From positions 1 to 13,637 of the forward strand of contig JABANP010000878.1 of assembly GCA_013115135.1 (NCBI GenBank): a stretch of DNA of 13,637 nt. The letters run 5' to 3'. Position numbers and translations under genes: made by a program. Source of the DNA: Perkinsus olseni (taxonomy: Eukaryota; Perkinsozoa; Perkinsida; Perkinsidae). Shown here piece after piece: positions 1 through 8,255 of the stretch (the first letter of the stretch is position 1; each line of letters starts with the position of its first letter). The notes below the pieces were generated by a model. That model saw only the letters and a program-made list of their open reading frames with translations. It did no database searches and was not told where the DNA came from.

Positions 1-509
1 GTAGATCACACTATCCTGAGGTACCTATGAAACCCTGAGGTGATCATGATGGGTTCAGGTGAGTGCGCAATACTGAGGTGAATTGAAACTCACAAATGTT
101 ATGAAGCTAGTCGGAGGTGCAGGTTGTACTCTGTGGCGGATGGTGTAAAATGTGGTTGTCGGACTATTCTGAGGTAACGCGCTATTGTACGGTATTTGCG
201 TGGGGAGCTTTAGTCGGCTACTAGTTAAAGAACTTGGCTGTCCGGCGATCGGCGCCATAGTGACAGCGGTATTCGGGCCACCTCTCGGCATCGATAAACA
301 TGTTTAGTATGCTTCAACCTCGGACCGAGGACCTCGATGTCCCTCTTACGGATCGAGACTCGCGTTCAGTCCATCCGGAAGGCCCAAACAACTGAAAAAG
401 AGTGTGTAATACCAACGCGACCCAACACAACTTCCTGAGATTTAGACACATGAAACGGTGCGTACGGAAACATGATACAGTAGCTTGTCGAAATAGTGGC
501 AGATCCTAA
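1..509. other. No confident gene; flank downstream of the MULE gene
   Basis: This is the 3' flank of the minus-strand transposase gene. I see no convincing coding segment on either strand. The heptamer CTGAGGT occurs four times near the left edge (16-22, 35-41, 73-79, 169-175). A chain of overlapping inverted repeats, CCTCGG-A-CCGAGG followed by A-CCTCG, lies at 318-336. I looked for a terminal inverted repeat matching the other flank of the transposase gene and found none by eye. Confidence 0.4.
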
Positions 510-3500
510 CTAGTGGGTAAGCTCACTCAAGTCTTCCCATGACTCACTCGATGATGAACTGCCCACGTCACGTTGATTCAAGTGACCAGGAGAGGAACCG
601 TAGGTCAGTCGCCGCGCTATCCGACGACCAGCGTCATCCAGTGAGTTAGGCTCGTTCGTATTGGACGACGGTCTGCGGGATGCGCGACTCGGTACGGTTC
701 TTGCGAAGCCGCCTGTAGCCAAATCCGACAGATCTTCCCATTCTCCTGACTCCAAGCTAGGACTTGGACCGGACAGGATCGCGGAGTTGCCACTCGAGCC
801 TGAATAATGCGTTGATGGGCATGCCGATTGCAGGAGGCTCCGGCTAGATACATCGATCAGAGGTTCTTCTACCTTCAACTCCGTCTCTTTCCGACAGTGC
901 GCTTAAGGAATCCCAACTAGAGTTGTCAGACACAGCCAAGCAGTACGGGAATGCTTCTGGAAGGCGGGATAAGCTTCCATCCCCAGCGTGGTTTGTGCGT
1001 TCTTCGATCTGTGAATTACTGCGTGGTCTATCAGACCGCGCACCGTTGATGCTTTCCCAGCTAGAGATTTCACTGGAAGCCTCTTCTCCAGCACTGGACA
1101 CCACAGCTGTCTCCGTGACAGACTCTAGACTGCTACAGCGATTCGCAACGCTCTCAGTTGTATCCGAATGGTGAAGGTTTTCTCCACAGCCGCTGGACTG
1201 GCGAATCACCGATGGAGCTGATATGCCTGAGTAAGTGCGCTCTAGGGGGGCCCTCCTTCGAGTTGAACGACGGCCACGCCGTATTGTTGGTAACCGGTGC
1301 TGCCCAGGAATGAACCTGAACGGGCCATACGAAGGACCGCCTGTTCTTCGCTTTGCTCCCTGGGACGGACCTCATTTGACTTTCAACACATATTTCGGTA
1401 CAGTAGCCGTGCTCACACAAAGACCAATCTCTATTCTCTTTGCATGTACAGCATACTCTGGTATCTTGAGTACCGCAATTAGATACCGTCACCAGGTAGT
1501 AGCAATAGTAACGATCCAAAATGTCACTCACCCGTGCCCCAACGGAATCTGAAAGCATTGTCAACTTTGGTTCACCTGAGTCTACGTGCCGCCAGTTCAG
1601 ACTTCGCATTGTAAAGTGATAACATTTCAAATCATCTACATTACCTTGCCCGAAATCTCCGAGCAGAACTCCCGTGAGATACCGCCGTACCACATCCCTT
1701 GGGAATGTCGCGGTTCTTCGACCCCGAAATTTCGGCGGAACGAAGAGGAAGAAACCGCGTGTCCTCTGCTACATCCATGAGGGATGACACGATTTCCGTA
1801 ACCTGAAAGTGCATAGGATTACGGAGTGCTGTGTAATCGTCCTCCAGCTCTTTGAAATCATTATTATTGAACATGTTCGTACCATTCTGCCTCATTTCCG
1901 GGTGATACTCTTTCATAATCACCGGAGTCGGACGGTTGATAAAACACTGCGGGCTGGACTTCTTGATGGAGCGCATTATCTGCGGAGCTAGCAAGTAAGA
2001 CACAACTTTGATGTGTTAGTCAGTAGCGTCACCAGTATGGCCTCCCGTACGAATATTCCAATGTCGAAGCTTTCTCCATCTAGAGCCTTGGACATGATGG
2101 AGTTGAGTGCCTCGACGATATTGTTCACAACCTGCAAGCCGTTACGTTGATGCGTGTTTACTGAGCAAGTCAATAAGGGCGACGGAAGGTCCCCAACGAA
2201 CCTGTGTTCCTTCCAATCCCTGAGCGGTGATCGCGATGTTCGGGAAACCATACCGATCCGTATCCAAGGTATTGGTTAAGTACTGCGCAGCGTCACCAGA
2301 CACATCACGTGTTTGATCAATTAAGGCTTCAGCGAGGAGATTGAACATGCTATCATTCGTGGAGATGTGAAGCGGGAATATGCACTTCTCTACCTGACAA
2401 AGTGAGTTCCGCCGCAAGGAATGGAAATGACCGCAAATTGCTGGGAGCAGACTCACCAATTCGAACGCCGCGCCTAGCTTTTTCTTGTTGTCTGTCAGAT
2501 TTTTCTTGAAGTGATAGAAACAGCGAGCTAAGAAGAGTTTTTCAGGCATTCCTATCCCCGCCATTCAGGTCCTACCATTGCGAACATCTGGGAGCCTCCC
2601 CTTGCACGCACTGATCGCCCCCTGGTGGGCATCGTGAACGCATAAATTCACCACATCCGCCAGCGAACTTCGGTTTCCAGAGAGTGTTATCATCAACTCG
2701 TTTAACTTCCCCAGCATAAAATCATACACACCTGCCGATTCCTCTGGTACGATAGCCCATATGAATGGAACAAACGAGTGAACGTATTTCTTCCTTCTCG
2801 CATCATATCTGTGTCAGAAAATCCCGAGATCCGGGAACCCACCTCGAAGCAGTCAACTTACCGAATCCGGGAACTACCCATCCACACAACTTTGGGCTTT
2901 CCTCGAATAATTTTCTGCTGCGTATCCATATACAGAGGGAAGCCCTTGGGACAAGAGTCGAGAAACCACTTGAGTGAGACCAGCATATCTGCATAGGAAA
3001 CACTTCAATGCGACGTTTCGAGATGAATCATTTGAGATGATCACTACCTGTGCTAGTTAAAGCGCAAACGAAATCCTGTGAATTAAAGTTAGTCTCGAGA
3101 TGAATAAGCTTGCTGGGTAGAGGGTTGTTTTCTTTCACGCTCTGAAGCAGAGCTGGTGTAACTCTATACTCTGCGAAGGCGCTATCCAGCTCGAATAGGT
3201 TGGCAATTCGAGGAATTCCGTCACGTCGGGTGCGCAGGGATGAAACAAGGTTTTGAACCTACGAAGAATGGGGTTTGCATTCGAAAGAATCATTCAGAAT
3301 GATACACAAACTCACAACTTACTCGCGTCTTCGTTAAGCGTTCTGCAAATTCCGGATACTCCTCCAGAGCATGTGCCAGAATGTGAGAAGCGTTCTCACC
3401 ACGTGTTGCAGCATCGAGGATGAACTGCTCGATATGTGGCGGGAACCTAACTCGCTTCAAGTCTCTCGGCTGGCCCGAATGATCACCTGCCAAGGATCAG

Positions 3501-3824
3501 ACGAGGTCCTCGTGCGTACAAGAAAGACTTCAGGCTACCTGAAATCGATATCTTCATCTGAGCCCCATCCTTGAGTATGCGGATTTTTCTATCGCAACCA
3601 ACATGCTCGGCGCACTCCCATCTCATTTCGTTCGGATCCGGTGGATTATATTGCTGCTTGCATGTGTACGCCGGTCTGTAGTGCACCAGTGCCATCCAGA
3701 ATGGGTCAACACTCTCAGCCTGTATGTCGTAGGTCATGACATGCTGCCATTCGCGTCTGGGATAGTACATCTCAGGATGGGAGTTGCCGGGGGTAAAGCT
3801 GAGCGTATCGTATTCACCGTGCAT
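510..3824 (-). CDS. MULE-type (Mutator-like) DDE transposase, multi-exon, with SWIM finger
   Basis: MULE transposases cut and paste DNA transposons in the nucleus. My spliced model starts at the first in-frame ATG (3824). Exons are 3824-3539, 3486-3323, 3258-3048, 2988-2862, 2808-2576, 2527-2457, 2393-2202, 2131-2033, 1979-1803, 1765-1645 and 1575 onward; reading phase is kept at every junction, giving 461 residues through exon 8. The N-terminus has a FLYWCH-like finger (WECAEHVGC, then DH). The core shows the first Asp in YMDTQQKI, the second in CVHDAHQGAISACKGRLPD, the conserved ARCFYHFKKNL, and the Glu in VVNNIVEALNSIMSK. A SWIM motif C-x-C-x9-C-x-H (CTCKENRDWSLCEH) lies near 1450-1400. 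The tail, down to the TAG at 512-510, is Ser/acidic with four Trp motifs. An intron at 872-800 fits phase. Junctions between about 1400 and 1200 are ambiguous. Introns at 2456-2394 and 1644-1576 are multiples of three without stops, so they could be exonic. Confidence 0.82.
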
Positions 3825-4234
3825 ATGATGCGCTACATGAGCTACATGACGAACTGCCGACCCCTCCCCCCCAACAGAGCGCTTTTTAAGAATGCGAGCG
3901 ATACCTGGATCAAGGTAGATTGCCGCTGAACCGCCGCCATTTATTGACCATGACAAACACAATAGTTGCGAACATTGTTAGAAACTGAGCTGGTTCATGT
4001 AACAACTTCTTCCATGGACTCGTTAGAACAAAGGTTGACTTGAGACTCAACTAAGTTGGGTCAACTTGAGAGGTCACAACGACAACGACCTGATCACGGA
4101 TGATACGCTGATGATATGCTGATACGCCTTACAGTAAGGCCCTTACCCTGCTGACGAGTCGACGAGATTCTCAGTGATAGCTTCTCACGAACTACTTAAA
4201 ACTGGCCGGTACCATCGCTATCGAAACGAAGACT
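3825..4234. other. Intergenic region upstream of the MULE gene
   Basis: The transposase frame stays open upstream of its first ATG to about 3962, so an earlier exon cannot be excluded. Beyond that I see no gene. The region is rich in small symmetries: TTGAG-A-CTCAA and CAACT-A-AGTTG around 4040-4056, an 11-nt imperfect direct repeat TGATACGCTGA/TGATATGCTGA at 4101-4122, and the 15-nt palindrome at 4126-4140. It probably contains the promoter of the transposase gene, but no core promoter motif is clear. Confidence 0.35.
4126..4140. repeat. 15-nt single-base-centred palindrome
   Basis: GCCTTAC, A, GTAAGGC: perfect 7-bp arms around one base. This is a member, outside the tandem array, of the palindrome class described in the findings. 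Confidence 0.85.
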
Positions 4235-4718
4235 TCAACGAATTTCACTGGATGACACGAAACCCGGCGAGACAACCTTCTTAGCTGACTTCAGCCGGCG
4301 AGACTGCCTCTGGGGAGTCATAAGCATATCCCTCTCTTCGAAGGCGGGGAGGGTCGTCCAGTTGAGGGACAGAGTTTTCTGCTCTCCTATCTCAGATAGC
4401 AGGTACACTTCCTTCTTTCGTTGATTCTCGCCCTTGATACTGACCGTTCTGTGTTTGCCCGGTTTGAGAGCAATATCGTAGGTTCGCGTTTCGCCCGGAA
4501 AAGAGAGGGAGATTGTCTTCGCCTTCAAAGAAGTGTTACTCAAATTAATTCCCCGCCGACCACCCTTCTCGACAATCCTGGCAGAGACCGCCCCCAAAAG
4601 AACTTCAGGTCCCTGAGAAACGAGGCTCGTCATTACGTGGCAATTCAGATTGTAGACCTACCTGGAACTCCGGAATCGGGTCGACTTGGTTACCACTAGT
4701 GAGGCCGAGTCGCACGCA
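4235..4718 (-). CDS. Unrecognised coding segment, possibly the 3' exons of the carrier-derived gene
   Basis: Two open stretches lie on the minus strand. One is entered after a plausible acceptor (CAG ending at 4719) and reads CVRLGLTSGNQVDPIPEFQ. The other runs from about 4633 to the stop at 4235 and includes GGRRGINLSNTSLKAKTISL, FPGETRTYDIALKPGKHRTV and a basic C-terminus (RQSRRLKSAKKV). The possible 49-nt intron 4667-4619 (GTAGGT...TCTCAG) joins them in phase. The second stretch alternates hydrophobic and polar residues as a beta-rich domain would, and its end is basic; I do not recognise the family. It lies directly downstream of the carrier fragment on the same strand, but the phase of the 38-nt intron between them does not fit this frame, so the link is not established. 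Confidence 0.35.
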
Positions 4719-4756
4719 CTGAAATGACCACCGTCGCCACGCAGTGAGAAACTTAC

Positions 4757-5280
4757 GCGAACGTAAAAAAGAATACAAAGTAGCTGACGAGCAAGGCCTC
4801 GACCGAGCTTCCGATTCCCTGGTATAATAATGGGATATTCTTCGGCGACAGCAGTTGCAGCGACGATGTACCACTACGAGAAGGGGCTGATGAAGCCGCT
4901 TGCTGTAAAGTACCTTACAATTAATGCGCTCTGAACAGCGCTACGAGTTCCCAAAAAGTTGGTATCACGCCAAAGGATAGGCAGCAGAAGAGCTGAGACG
5001 GCAATAGCTTGAATCAGTTGCCTACGCTGACGAACTAAAGCGGGTGATGCGGGTAACTACTGACAACAGACACTCGGGTTACTCCGAGCCATTGAAGAAG
5101 AACTTTCCTCCATACTACGAGGTTCGACCTAAGATTCCCGCCACCGACCCTAGTACTACGTATTTGGTCCAGCGGATATAACATGGCTATCGAGAGGGTG
5201 TTGGCCAGCGCTCCAGCCATTCCGTGCATGATGGGTGTGGGCACGGCAGAAGGATCTAGTACTGCATGTGGCGATCTCAT
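4757..5280 (-). pseudogene. Mitochondrial carrier family fragment (peroxisomal nucleotide carrier-like), first repeat only
   Basis: Carriers of this family have three repeats of about 100 residues, each with two membrane helices, and exchange nucleotides or metabolites across organelle membranes. From the ATG at 5280 the protein reads MRSPHAVLDPSAVPTPIMHG, then AGALANTLSIAMLYPLDQIR, the first helix ending in the P-x-D signature. After a loop and an intron ending at 4903 (TTTACAG), the second exon (4902-4757) gives SPKNIPLLYQGIGSS and ALLVSYFVFFFTFA. This matches the LYPLD ... LYQGLG ... FIYFY pattern of PNC/PMP34-type peroxisomal carriers. The exon-1 donor is uncertain; the GTAACC near 5065 is one candidate. 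A GTAAGT donor follows at 4756. Nothing resembling repeats two or three follows on this strand, so only about a third of a carrier is present. I read it as a truncated relic or a chimeric gene. Confidence 0.6.
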
Positions 5281-6310
5281 TAGAGATGAAAACAACAGAA
5301 AAAAGCAAGAAGCCGGTGAGCATGTCAATATTTTTCCTAGAAAAGATGGAAGTACGCGCGGCATTCGAGAGACGGTTAGAAGAGAGCATCCAGCGAGCGC
5401 AGAAGACGGCTGAGCCCAGTGAACGAAGCTGATGGACGGTAGTGATAACGCAAGGCCACGCATACGGTATCGCTGATGGTAAGGCAGTTTGAATGACGAA
5501 GAGAACTCGCAGGTAAAAAGTGCATACTACTCTCGACGCATTATCTCAGAGGCCCGGAGCTACATCCACTGCTCCCGGTGGACCTAAGCACACACGGAGA
5601 TTCATCCCCAGGCACAACTTTTGGTTTTCCGCCTCTGTTTTGTACGAGGCCCACCATTGAATATTTGCTGTAAAAAATAATAATAATAATAAATAGCAAC
5701 AGCTGGAGCAAGCGTCGGAGGACTGGCGACTGGGACGTTGACCGCGAGGATGGAGGAAGACCCAGAAGAAGTCGGTCGAAGCCTTAGAGCAGGAAGACGT
5801 GATGACTAATTCATGTATTGCTCGTTATTAAGGAACGTTTCAATCTGAGATTCATCCCCGGTATGTGTCTCGCTTGTATGATATAACCGATGAGGATGCA
5901 ACCTGTATCCCTATCGCGTCAGCGCAAACCGCAGACGCTCGCATCCTCTTAGCCTTATCTTGATGTGCTTACAATCCTTCACTTGCCCTAGCTGACTACG
6001 AAACACCTGTTATTGCAACTCGCATCGGTGACCTGTGCGTCGATAGCCCACACGCCTAAACTCTTAAAATGCTCCGTAAAGGGACCTTATGGGCCTAGGT
6101 CTAAATCTTAGGTGCTAAGTTTCGCGCATCCCCCAAGCTGTAAGCCAACGACTCATTGGCAATTGGCAATGAGAAGCAAATCACAAAGACTGTGCGGTGT
6201 GACTGTGATGAGCTACACAGGTTTATCGGTGCCTTGACTTATTCGTCCACACGCCTGATGATCAGACTCTGATCTAGTGAAGACCCCGGTTTTTGCTGGT
6301 AGTGTATTGA
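5281..6310. other. No confident gene; possible coding scraps only
   Basis: On the plus strand, 5290-5432 can be read as a charged helix (KMEVRAAFERRLEESIQRAQ), but it is short and lies against the start of the carrier fragment on the other strand. A 37-residue open stretch at 5696-5809 ends in EEDPEEVGRSLRAGRRDD and could be a last exon; no partner exon is clear. GAGGATGC (5892-5899) and GCATCCTC (5941-5948) form an 8-bp inverted repeat with a loop of about 40 nt. CTCATTG and CAATGAG flank a doubled TTGGCAA around 6152-6172. The remainder looks non-coding. Confidence 0.35.
5676..5692. repeat. TAA trinucleotide microsatellite
   Basis: About five tandem copies of TAA/AAT follow a short A run. 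It is an ordinary simple repeat and marks AT-rich non-coding DNA. Confidence 0.85.
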
Positions 6311-6751
6311 GCATGCTCACGCCGAGTCAACCGGGAGTCGCCAGGCAGAAGTGCCTTATCCCTGACTGGCAGTGTACGATTCGCCATACGATCCAGTGCC
6401 CGGCGTGTTCTCGAGATTATCGAGAAAAGTCCCCGACGGGGACTCCCCGTAGAGAAAGTACTGCGCGGTCTGCTTCAGGAAGACAGGGATGCGCGTGCGT
6501 GCTACGGAGTGAGCCTCGATGGGAGGTTTCCTTGTACATCGTGCTGTACATGGTACTATCGCCACGTCTCTCAGCACAAAGGGCGCCGCCGGCTGTCACG
6601 CCAATTCGACGCGATGGTGGTCTGCAAGAAGTATCGCAGTCGCCAGCTGTCGCGGTCTTCTCAATGCAGTGGTGCTGCTTCTGGATCCATTGCTAATCTT
6701 ATTGGGTACTTCTCCGATCAGCGGGGAGGAAGTCCAGATGCTCCATTATAG
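6311..6751 (+). CDS. Open 146-codon segment of unknown function, just left of the array
   Basis: This frame is open between a TGA at 6308-6310 and a TAG at 6749-6751. It lacks an early ATG, so if real it would be an internal or last exon, or a relic. The product is Arg- and Ser-rich. It includes a helix-like stretch (RRVLEIIEKSPRRGLPVEKV) and a Cys/His cluster, CTSCCTWYYRHVSQH, that could bind a metal. I do not recognise the family. Overlapping plus-strand frames are also open here, and I prefer this one because its composition is the most protein-like. The segment occurs once in the window and stops about 60 bases before the tandem array begins. Confidence 0.3.
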   Translation, partial: ACSRRVNRESPGRSALSLTGSVRFAIRSSARRVLEIIEKSPRRGLPVEKVLRGLLQEDRDARACYGVSLDGRFPCTSCCTWYYRHVSQHKGRRRLSRQFDAMVVCKKYRSRQLSRSSQCSGAASGSIANLIGYFSDQRGGSPDAPL

Positions 6752-6761
6752 TCACAGGGTA

Positions 6762-6778
6762 GGCGTCACGGTGACGCC
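6762..6778. repeat. 17-nt single-base-centred palindrome
   Basis: GGCGTCAC, G, GTGACGCC: perfect 8-bp arms around one base. It lies between the upstream open frame and the left edge of the tandem array. Confidence 0.85.
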
Positions 6779-6978
6779 GTGGCGCGCCATCGAGGACTTG
6801 ACTTGAATGGTCCTACTTGCGACCCGCAGGTCGCTAGCGACTCATAGGTAACGTCCCCATAATCATAACCCTTGTATTATGGCGTGGCGAAGGCAAAGGA
6901 TTGAACCACCTGTCGAAGAAAATGCATCACCCTGAAGCCATGAGGGAGAAGGTGAGAATAGAACGTATTGTAAAGAGG

Positions 6979-6993
6979 CCCTCATTATGAGGG
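6979..6993. repeat. 15-nt palindrome, present in unit A only
   Basis: CCCTCAT, T, ATGAGGG. At the matching place in unit B (near 10365) the flanks are retained but the palindrome is missing. Confidence 0.8.
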
Positions 6994-7054
6994 AGTCTTG
7001 GTCTATTGGTTAGTGACTTGATCTACCATGCAGCACTCCCGGGGCCAAGCCTGA

Positions 7055-7071
7055 TGGCCAACAGTTGGCCA
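7055..7071. repeat. 17-nt palindrome, first of an abutting pair
   Basis: TGGCCAAC, A, GTTGGCCA: perfect 8-bp arms around one base. It ends exactly where the next palindrome begins. I cannot find it in unit B. Confidence 0.9.
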
Positions 7072-7088
7072 ACTGGAGTTACTCCAGT
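7072..7088. repeat. 17-nt palindrome, second of an abutting pair
   Basis: ACTGGAGT, T, ACTCCAGT: perfect 8-bp arms around one base. It has the same length and architecture as its left neighbour, unrelated sequence and no spacer. Absent from unit B. Confidence 0.9.
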
Positions 7089-7699
7089 GGATGAAAAACT
7101 CACGACGTAAAGAGGCTGCGTGGAATGGAACATGGTGAGATGGAAATGTCCAATTTCGGGCGCATGTTAGTGGATGGGCAGGATGAAATCGGGCGATCCA
7201 ATTTGGACCAGCATACAATGGCTGTGGGGGGATAAGCAGCGGAAGGGGTGGGCAGCAGACAGAACGAGGGGAAACACTCTTAACTCTCATCTCCACCCGC
7301 GACCACACTTCTCGTTGGGCTAGGCTCGATTCGAGTTTCGGGATTGAGTATAGATCGGTGACAGCTCCCATTGGTTGTACTGGACGTGATGGGTTACATC
7401 GAGGGCCATTGTGCGGCGCCACCAACGCCTCGCTATGTCTTGTATAGGTTCTGTCTCTAATGAAAGTACCACGCAAGTCCAGCTTTCTGAGAGATACGGG
7501 CCTAGTGGATTATGGGTAAGACAAAGTTTACTCATATGAAGGGGAAGGATCGAAGTCGTTAAATAAATGGAGCGAACTTAAATGTATAATGATGGATTAA
7601 TGAGAATTGAATCATTACCTAGCAACGGTATGTTAGCGAAGATATCATCTGGCAACAGTAAAGAGTTCGTACTATAGACCATTCCACAGTAGCTTGCTT

Positions 7700-8011
7700 T
7701 TATTCATGGCAACAGTCACAGAAGGCCCCGCCGCATCCGGCCAAGATAGGCCAGCAAGCGGGAGCGAAGACATCGAAGAGGCAAGCGAGGCACGCATAGC
7801 ACAAGGCACTCTTGTCGAGCTGGCCGCCTTCTAAGCCGACCGTGTCACTGGCGGTGGTGGTATTACCAATCTCGTAGGAATGACCACCCAAGAGTTCCAG
7901 CAGAATGTGGTAGTCGAGCATATCCGTACCGTTAGCTACGGGCCGATCGTACGGGGCACCAACCGCTCCACCAATGATGAACAGAATCGTCACGAAGAAC
8001 AAGGGCTTCAT
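7700..8011 (-). CDS. Small secreted eight-cysteine protein, unit A copy
   Basis: A 103-residue intron-less frame runs from the ATG at 8011 to TAA at 7702-7700. The N-terminus MKPLFFVTILFIIGGAVGA is a clear signal peptide, so the protein should enter the secretory pathway. A polar middle with two N-glycosylation sequons (NGT near residue 27, NTT near 50) leads to a Cys-rich end with spacing C-X2-C-X2-C-X8-C-X6-C-X4-C-X-C-C. Eight cysteines would allow four disulfides. I do not recognise the family. The unit B copy differs at about a quarter of residues yet keeps every cysteine, which supports it being a real protein. It is transcribed away from the 209-aa gene. The minus-strand AATAAA at 7704-7699 overlaps the stop codon and could be a polyadenylation signal. 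Function is unknown; an extracellular or host-facing role is inference only. Confidence 0.75.
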   Translation of the reverse strand: MKPLFFVTILFIIGGAVGAPYDRPVANGTDMLDYHILLELLGGHSYEIGNTTTASDTVGLEGGQLDKSALCYACLACLFDVFAPACWPILAGCGGAFCDCCHE

Positions 8012-8057
8012 GTCTCTACAGTGAGCGTGGGTTGATGGCTGTCTTCAGGCTTCTGGC

Positions 8058-8072
8058 CAAGACGTCGTCTTG
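8058..8072. repeat. 15-nt palindrome, present in unit A only
   Basis: CAAGACG, T, CGTCTTG. Unit B retains CCAAGACGAG and joins directly to AACTCGTCACGAG, so the right arm and about a dozen bases are extra in unit A or were lost from B. Confidence 0.85.
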
Positions 8073-8240
8073 AAGACGAGTAACTCGTCACGAGTTCATC
8101 TTTAGCTTAGCGGGCTACACGAACAAGGTGACGCCGTGAAGCTACGCGGAGCAGAGGAGCCCGTGCCACGATTCACGAGTTGGACAAACCGAGGGCGTCG
8201 CAGCCGCCTCGAGGACCTCTTGCGGAACGGAAACGACTAG

Positions 8241-8255
8241 ACTAGTCGGACTAGT
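8241..8255. repeat. 15-nt palindrome in both units
   Basis: ACTAGTC, G, GACTAGT, also present at 11598-11612 in unit B. It lies in the divergent intergenic region. Confidence 0.85.

Larger units (their letters stand above)
7003..7699. other. Left, diverged part of unit A; no confident gene
   Basis: Several frames on the minus strand are open and parts resemble those of unit B at about 10566-10901: both contain a CVVL...ETE...Q stretch (near 7470 and 10830). Indels that are not multiples of three separate the copies, so I do not annotate a gene. Unit A carries about 100 bases around 7270-7370 that unit B lacks. Near 7550-7600 the DNA becomes AT-rich towards the 3' end of the cysteine-rich gene. 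Confidence 0.4.

Noticed and set aside
16..175. Four CTGAGGT heptamers as a possible repeat array or CRISPR-like spacing
   Set aside because: Spacings are irregular (19, 38, 96), the repeats are only 7 nt, and the sequence is eukaryotic.
2565..2567. In-frame TGA in the transposase core, suggesting a pseudogene
   Set aside because: It lies within a 48-nt GT-AG intron (2575-2528) whose removal keeps phase and restores the conserved residues.
510..4234. Terminal inverted repeats flanking the MULE gene
   Set aside because: No matching inverted sequences of useful length were seen between 1-509 and 3825-4234; a computed search might still find diverged ends.
4755..4826. Plus-strand charged segment (RERKKEYKVADEQGLDRAS)
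   Set aside because: It is in-phase antisense of the second carrier helix (FVFFFTFA region), so its openness is explained.
5008..5181. Plus-strand open stretch with protein-like text (ADELKRVMRV, PPYYEVRPKIPATDP)
   Set aside because: It is exactly in phase opposite the carrier frame. Hydrophobic membrane segments give charged, helix-like text when read in phase on the other strand, and the carrier signature on the minus strand is more specific.
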